Origin: Pseudoduganella albidiflava
GTDB taxonomy: Bacteria; Pseudomonadota; Gammaproteobacteria; Burkholderiales; Burkholderiaceae_D
Direction: 5' to 3'
Length of the DNA stretch: 64,000 nucleotides
Assembly: GCF_004322755.1 (NCBI RefSeq)
Contig: NZ_CP036401.1
Coordinates: 6,758,001-6,822,000, forward strand
How positions within the stretch are numbered: position 1 is the first letter of the stretch; the number at the start of each line of letters is the position of its first letter. The notes under the pieces are model-generated. The model was not told the origin of the DNA and did not search any database. It worked only from the letters and a program-made list of their open reading frames with translations. Of this stretch, positions 59,562 to 64,000 are shown piece after piece. Made by a program: the position numbers and the translations under genes.

Positions 59562-61387
59562 AGTGCCTTGGTCCTTTCATTGAGCCATGCGAGGGCGGCA
59601 CCGCTCACCAGCGGTGCCAGGCGCTCGCGCACGGTGGCATGGTAATCGTTCAGCCACGCGATTTCGTCGTCGCGCAGCAGTGCGCGGTCGATGCAGCGCG
59701 TGTCGATCGGGCACAGCGTCAGCGTTTCAAAGCGCAGGAACTCGCCGAACTCGGTGGTGCCGTCGGCCCGGTTCAGCACCAGGTTTTCAATGCGGATGCC
59801 CCATTTGCCGGGCCGGTAGATGCCCGGTTCGATCGACGTGATCATGCCCGGTTCCATCGCCGTATGCGGCTCCGGCATCATCGAAGGCGTGATGGCATGC
59901 GGTCCTTCGTGCACGTTGAGGAAGAACCCCACGCCGTGGCCGGTGCCGTGGCCGAAGTCGATGCCGGCCGACCAGATCGGCGCACGCGCGATGGCATCGA
60001 GCAGCGGCGCCTTCGTGCCGCGCGGGAAACGGGTGGCGGACAATGCCATCATCCCCTTCAGCACCAGCGTGAAGTCGCGCCGGTGTTCGGCCGTGATGTC
60101 GCCCACCGGCACCACGCGCGCGATGTCGGTGGTGCCGCCGATGTACTGGCCGCCGGAATCGATCAGCAGCAGGCCATCGCCCTCGATGACGGCGCATTGC
60201 CCTTCGATGGCGCGGTAATGCATGATCGCGCCATTGGCCCGGAACCCGGCGATGGTGCCGAAACTGGGGCTGACGAAGCCCGGCCGGCGCGCCCGGGCAG
60301 CCGTGATGTGGCGGTCGATGTCCACTTCATCCAGCGGCGCTTCGTGGCGGCGTGCCAGCGCATCCTCCAGCCAGGCGAAGAATTCGCACAGCGCCGCGCC
60401 ATCCTGCTCCATCGTGGCGCGCACGTGCGCGGCTTCCGCCTCGGTCTTGCGCGACTTGGCGAACGTGCTGGGGTTGATCGCTTCCACCACTTTCACGTGA
60501 CCGGGCACCGCCTGCCGCGTGCCGTGCGTGATGCGGCGCGGGTCGAGCAGCAGCACGGTACCTGGCGGCAGTTCGGCCAGCGCGGCGGTGGCGCGCGCAT
60601 ACGGCGCGACGGTGATGCCGTCGGCCGTCAGCTTCGCCGCCAGCGATGGCTTGACCTTGCCGTCGTCCACGAACAGCGTGGCGTGGTCCAGCCCCACCAG
60701 CGCATGCGCGACGAAGACAGGGTTGAAGTTCACGTCCGATCCGCGCAGGTTGAACAGGTAGGCGATGTCGTCCAGCGTGGAAACCAGGTGGCGGTCGGCG
60801 CCCTGCTCGCGCATCGCCGCGTGCAGCGCGGCCAGTTTTTCCGTGCGCGGCGTGACGGCATACGGCGCTGCGTGCTCGTACACGGGATCGTGCGGCAAGC
60901 CGGGCCGGTCGCGCCACACCTCGTCGAGCAAGTCCGCATCGGTGCGCAGCGTGACGCCCTTCGCATCGAGCGCCGCCTGCAGGAGCCGGGCGATGGCCAG
61001 GCCCAGCACGGCGCCGTCGACCGCGACGACCTGCCCGGCGGCCATGGTGGCCGCCAGCCAGTTCACGTATTCCGTGCTGGCGCCGGACGAGATCTTCATC
61101 AGCGCGATGCCGGTGCCGGCCAGTTCGCTTTCAGCCTGCGTCCAGTAGCGGCCATCGGTCCACACGCCGGCGACATCCTGCGTGGCGATGAAGGTGCCGA
61201 CCGATCCCGTGAAGCCGGACAGCCATTCGCGCCCTTTCCAGCGCGGCGGCAGGTACTCGGACAGGTGCGGATCGGACGACGGCACCACGACGGCATCGAC
61301 GCCGTGGTGTCGCATGGCCTGGCGCAGCGCGGCCAGGCGGTCGGCGATGGTGGAATCAGCGATGGTGGAAGCAGCGATGGTGGACAT
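59558..61387 (-). CDS. M24 family aminopeptidase P-type Xaa-Pro peptidase
   Basis: 609 residues, the length of the three-domain cytosolic APP1-like enzymes. Two creatinase-like N-terminal domains (VVPSSDPHLSEYLPPRWKGR, SEFLSGFTGS-like EWLSGFTGSVGTF) precede the pita-bread domain. Metal-site motifs are LLIDSGGQYIGGTTDIAR, FGHGTGHGVGFFLNVHEGP and ITSIEPGIY/GIRIEN. It removes N-terminal residues preceding proline. The N-terminus carries a 15-bp repeat (STIAA/D three times). ATG at 61387 is chosen; a GTG six codons earlier is possible. The stop overlaps the small downstream gene. Confidence 0.93.
   Translation of the reverse strand: MSTIAASTIADSTIADRLAALRQAMRHHGVDAVVVPSSDPHLSEYLPPRWKGREWLSGFTGSVGTFIATQDVAGVWTDGRYWTQAESELAGTGIALMKISSGASTEYVNWLAATMAAGQVVAVDGAVLGLAIARLLQAALDAKGVTLRTDADLLDEVWRDRPGLPHDPVYEHAAPYAVTPRTEKLAALHAAMREQGADRHLVSTLDDIAYLFNLRGSDVNFNPVFVAHALVGLDHATLFVDDGKVKPSLAAKLTADGITVAPYARATAALAELPPGTVLLLDPRRITHGTRQAVPGHVKVVEAINPSTFAKSRKTEAEAAHVRATMEQDGAALCEFFAWLEDALARRHEAPLDEVDIDRHITAARARRPGFVSPSFGTIAGFRANGAIMHYRAIEGQCAVIEGDGLLLIDSGGQYIGGTTDIARVVPVGDITAEHRRDFTLVLKGMMALSATRFPRGTKAPLLDAIARAPIWSAGIDFGHGTGHGVGFFLNVHEGPHAITPSMMPEPHTAMEPGMITSIEPGIYRPGKWGIRIENLVLNRADGTTEFGEFLRFETLTLCPIDTRCIDRALLRDDEIAWLNDYHATVRERLAPLVSGAALAWLNERTKAL
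61338..61387 (-). repeat. 15-bp in-frame repeats at the start of the M24 peptidase gene
   Basis: Three near-identical 15-bp units on the minus strand encode STIAA-STIAD-STIAD directly after the initiator Met, ahead of the conserved RLAALRQAM helix. Confidence 0.8.
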
Positions 61388-61447
61388 GATGGGTATCGGT
61401 GGCACATGCGAAAGACACGTGGCCGAATGATACCGCGCAGCCGCTCA

Positions 61448-62464
61448 TCAGTGCAGCACCCTCGGCTGCTCGTTGTCCACGTCCAGCGGATGCGTGGTCT
61501 GCTGGAAGTCCATGCGCGGGCGGCCCTCGGCGATATCGCGCACCGCGCGCACGATCTCGTCCTGCGCCACGTAATGCAGCATGTGGCCGGCGTCCTGCAC
61601 CGTATGCAGCTGGCTTTGCAGCAGTTCGCGGTGCAGCCGCTCGGCATTGTGTTCGTGGTTGACCATCTTGTCGCCATCGCCGGAGAAGATCGTGACCGGC
61701 ATCGTGATCTCGGGATAGCGATGGCGCAGGCTGGCGGCACCCGGAATCATCAGCACGGTCTCGGCACTGGCCGCACGCAGTTGCGAAGGCCGCAGCGACA
61801 GCCACTTGGGCCAGCGCTGGAAACTGTCGGCCACCGGCCGGGGGCTGAACATCTTCTTGACGAGGCCCGGCCACAGCAGGCGCGACAGCAGCGGCGACAC
61901 CGTGAAGCGCATCACGTCGCCCACCACGGGGATCGCCGGACCGGACATCAGCACCGCATCCGCGCGCGGACTCGGGTAGTAATAGCCGCCCATCAGCACG
62001 AGGCCGCGCACGAGCGCGGGATTGTCGACCGCCATCGCCAGCGCCACCAGCGTGCCCCAGGAATGGCCCAGCACGATGGCCTGGTCGACCTGCAAGGTCT
62101 TCAGGGCCCCGGCCAGCAACGTGGCCTGCTCGGCCGGCGTCCAGATCGTGCTGCGTGGCCGGTCGCTGTAGCCGAAGCCCGGGCGGTCGAAGGCGATCAC
62201 CGTATGGTCGCGCGCCAGCATGTCGATCAGGCCGGACAGTTCGAAATCCTGCGACGTGGCGCCATTGCCGTGCAACAGCACGACCACGGGGCCAGCGCCC
62301 CGCTGCAGGTAATGCAGCTTCACCCCGTCGACGGTCACGAACTGGCCGGCCGGGGGATTCTCCGCCTCGGCCTGTTTCGTCTTGGTCCGGACCACCATGT
62401 AGGCGGCCGCCAGGGCCCCTGCCACTGCCGCCCACCCTGCTTGTTTTCTGCTCAGCTGTAACAT
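61448..62464 (-). CDS. Alpha/beta hydrolase
   Basis: 338 residues. An N-terminal membrane anchor or uncleaved signal (about 9-24, AGWAAVAGALAAAYMVV). LHGNGATSQDF, nucleophile Ser in LGHSWGTLVA, Asp in FSGDGDKMVN and His in DAGHMLHYV form the triad. Class resembles haloalkane/epoxide hydrolase-like esterases; the substrate is unknown. CAGGAG six bases before ATG at 62464 fixes the start. Confidence 0.9.
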   Translation of the reverse strand: MLQLSRKQAGWAAVAGALAAAYMVVRTKTKQAEAENPPAGQFVTVDGVKLHYLQRGAGPVVVLLHGNGATSQDFELSGLIDMLARDHTVIAFDRPGFGYSDRPRSTIWTPAEQATLLAGALKTLQVDQAIVLGHSWGTLVALAMAVDNPALVRGLVLMGGYYYPSPRADAVLMSGPAIPVVGDVMRFTVSPLLSRLLWPGLVKKMFSPRPVADSFQRWPKWLSLRPSQLRAASAETVLMIPGAASLRHRYPEITMPVTIFSGDGDKMVNHEHNAERLHRELLQSQLHTVQDAGHMLHYVAQDEIVRAVRDIAEGRPRMDFQQTTHPLDVDNEQPRVLH

Positions 62465-62614
62465 GAAAAGCTCCTGATTCACCGTGTCCGAGACAGGCTA
62501 AAGCAGGAAGGAGCTGCCATTTGTTAAGGCACTAACACAGAACGCGAATCGTTTACAACACGGCTGGGACACCAGCGGGTCAGCATGGCCGGGACCCCGC
62601 AGGCACAGTGGCGT

Positions 62615-63346
62615 TCAGGCATGCGCCTCGAAGCTCCTGAGCCCCTCCAGGTCGAGGATGCGGATGCCGCCGTAATCCACGCGCAACAGCCCTTCCCGCT
62701 CCAGCACCTGCAGGGCCTGGTTGGCCCGCTGGCGCGACGCGCCGGACAACAGCCCCACTTCTTCCTGCGAGATCTGCACCAGCCGCTGGCTGCCGGGATA
62801 CAGGTGGGTGTTGAACAGCGAGGCCAGGCAGCGCGCCACCCGGGTATCGGGATCGAGCAGCCGCTCGTGTTCGACCATGCCGATGAACTGGCCCAGCCGT
62901 TCGTTCAGCTGCATCAGCAGGAAGCGCGTGAACGGCAGGCTGGTCTCCAGCAGCCAGTGGAAGGTGTCGGCTGGCATGCGGGCGATGCGGCTGTCGCGCA
63001 GCGCCATCGCATCGTACTTGCGGCGCTCGTCCTTGAGCAGCGAACCTTCGCCGAACCAGCCGCCGGGCGGCACGCCGGTAAAGGTGACGCTCTTGCCGGA
63101 CGGCGAGAAATTGTTCATCTTCACCATGCCGGCAATGATGCCGATCCAGTTGTCGACCAGTTCCCCCTTGTGGCACACGAAGCCGCCTTTCGGCACGAAG
63201 ACCTCGAACGTGGTGGCCTCCACGCGCGCCATCTGCTCGGGCGTCAGCGCCTGCGCCCACAGGGCGCCGCGCAGTGCTTCTTTCAGGCTGGGAATGTCCA
63301 CGCTGTCCTTTATGCTGTATTCATGCTGTATTCGTGCCGTGTTCAT
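62615..63346 (-). CDS. Crp/Fnr family transcriptional regulator
   Basis: 243 residues. Cyclic-nucleotide-binding barrel (FVPKGGFVCHKGELVDNWIG, PPGGWFGEGSLL) and a C-terminal winged helix (LVQISQEEVGLLSGASRQRANQALQVLEREG). No Fnr-type Cys cluster, so it is not an oxygen sensor of that kind. Divergent from the AMP-binding gene, which it may control. The ATG at 63346 is preferred over one at 63358. Confidence 0.9.
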   Translation of the reverse strand: MNTARIQHEYSIKDSVDIPSLKEALRGALWAQALTPEQMARVEATTFEVFVPKGGFVCHKGELVDNWIGIIAGMVKMNNFSPSGKSVTFTGVPPGGWFGEGSLLKDERRKYDAMALRDSRIARMPADTFHWLLETSLPFTRFLLMQLNERLGQFIGMVEHERLLDPDTRVARCLASLFNTHLYPGSQRLVQISQEEVGLLSGASRQRANQALQVLEREGLLRVDYGGIRILDLEGLRSFEAHA

Positions 63347-63483
63347 GATGCGCCCCATATTGCAACGCACCATCGAAAGTGGCGGCGATTGTCTTTGAAA
63401 CGACAACCGCCGGGCAGGCATCGCAGTTAATATCATTGCATAAAAAGCGCGTCTCGCACCCTGCATCCGAATGGGAGATACTG

Positions 63484-64000
63484 ATGGACGCAATACCGGA
63501 GACATTCCCCCGCCTGCTGCTGGAACACGGGCGAACCCGGCCGCACAAGTGCGCCTACCGGGAAAAGTACCTGGGCATCTGGCAGGCCTGGACATGGGCC
63601 CAGGCGGGCGACGAAGTACGCGCCCTGGCCTGCGGCCTTGCCGCGCTTGGTTTCACGCGCGGCATGAACCTGGCCATCATCGGCGACAACCGGCCGCGCC
63701 TTTACTGGGCGATGCTGGCCGCGCAATGCCTGGGCGGCGTAGCCGTGCCGCTGTACCAGGATGCGCCGGCGGCGGACATGGCTTACGTGCTGGACAACGC
63801 CGAGATCCGCTATGCGATCGTGGAAGACCAGGAACAGGTCGACAAGCTGTTCGAGCTGAAGGCCGAATACGGCGGCATCGAGCACATCGCCTACGACGAC
63901 GAGCGCGGCATGCGCCACTACCGCCAGCGCGAGCTGGTGTCCTTCGCGCGCCTGCAGGAAGCGGGCCGCGCGTGGGACCAGGCCAACCCGGGCGGTTTCG
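63484..64000 (+). CDS. AMP-binding (acyl-CoA synthetase-like) enzyme, N-terminal part (3' truncated)
   Basis: 172 codons are visible before the window ends. The N-terminus (FPRLLLEHGRTRPHKCAYREK, WTWAQAGDEVRALACGLAAL, NLAIIGDNRPRLYWAMLA) is that of long-chain acyl-CoA/AMP-forming synthetases. Relatives with this start are often encoded beside branched-chain amino acid ABC transporter genes (general knowledge). The AMP-binding P-loop lies beyond the edge. GGAGA six bases before the ATG supports the start. Confidence 0.88.
   Translation, partial: MDAIPETFPRLLLEHGRTRPHKCAYREKYLGIWQAWTWAQAGDEVRALACGLAALGFTRGMNLAIIGDNRPRLYWAMLAAQCLGGVAVPLYQDAPAADMAYVLDNAEIRYAIVEDQEQVDKLFELKAEYGGIEHIAYDDERGMRHYRQRELVSFARLQEAGRAWDQANPGGF

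Noticed and set aside
59639..62461. A 940-codon frame antisense to the M24 peptidase and hydrolase genes
   Set aside because: It runs through two unrelated genes and the gap between them, and shows no domain or start signal.
62615..64000. Defence island or prophage at the right edge
   Set aside because: The regulator and AMP-binding enzyme are ordinary metabolic genes; no integrase, phage or nuclease genes were seen.

Overview
The window reads as chromosomal DNA of a high-GC betaproteobacterium of the Burkholderiales, most likely an Oxalobacteraceae member of the Massilia/Duganella/Pseudoduganella type. This is inferred from the PEP-CTERM/PrsT genes, the polyhydroxybutyrate genes, the hemA-prfA-prmC order, and short GGGGTCAGACCCC-type palindromes scattered between genes. 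No names were confirmed by a database search. No tRNA, rRNA or CRISPR array was seen. Both edges cut genes: a TPR protein on the left and an AMP-binding enzyme on the right.

1-4.9 kb: end of prsT (PEP-CTERM export system), then a tight three-gene unit (FeeM-like N-acyl amino acid synthase, ThiF/E1-like adenylyltransferase, MoeY-like nitroreductase), then a secreted PEP-CTERM protein behind a sigma-54-like promoter. 5-12 kb: two paralogous M13 metallopeptidases, a Gly-rich exported protein with a terminator-like hairpin in its leader, and a CtpA-type S41 protease. 12.0-13.1 kb: a complete IS1595-family element with matching inverted ends and an 8-bp target duplication inside the T-tract of the protease gene's terminator. 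13.2-20.3 kb: FabH-like synthase, cation/proton antiporter, SRPBCC protein, DUF2721 protein, prolyl aminopeptidase and a D-serine-deaminase-like PLP enzyme.

20.5-23.4 kb: phaB, phaA and a phasin, with an 11-unit 14-bp repeat array upstream of the phasin. 23.4-26.9 kb: divergent metR/metE with a perfect MetR box; MetE carries a His-rich insertion and a repeat-encoded tail. 27-29 kb: minCDE. 29.6-37.9 kb: a response regulator, hemA-prfA-dsbB-prmC, gshA, a histone-deacetylase-fold protein that has lost a metal ligand and the catalytic Tyr, and ohr.

38.6-48.2 kb is the most coherent regulatory module. A NtrY-like kinase and NtrC-like activator are transcribed away from a MacA-like adaptor, a LolD/MacB-type ATPase and two tandem ~800-residue FtsX permeases. 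The control region between them holds five TGTCCG/CGGACA boxes and an excellent -24/-12 promoter. 48.3-64 kb: FKBP lipoprotein, kup, rarD, ettA, a small outer-membrane barrel, alkB, a degenerate molybdopterin-fold protein, DUF2520/DUF924 genes, an MgtC-like protein, an M24 peptidase, an alpha/beta hydrolase, a Crp-type regulator and the start of an acyl-CoA synthetase-like gene.

A recurring theme is short tandem repetition at gene ends. Several 13-15 bp arrays start at or just beyond stop codons, and several 9, 12 or 15 bp arrays lie in frame inside genes. This suggests active slipped-strand or microduplication turnover in this lineage.
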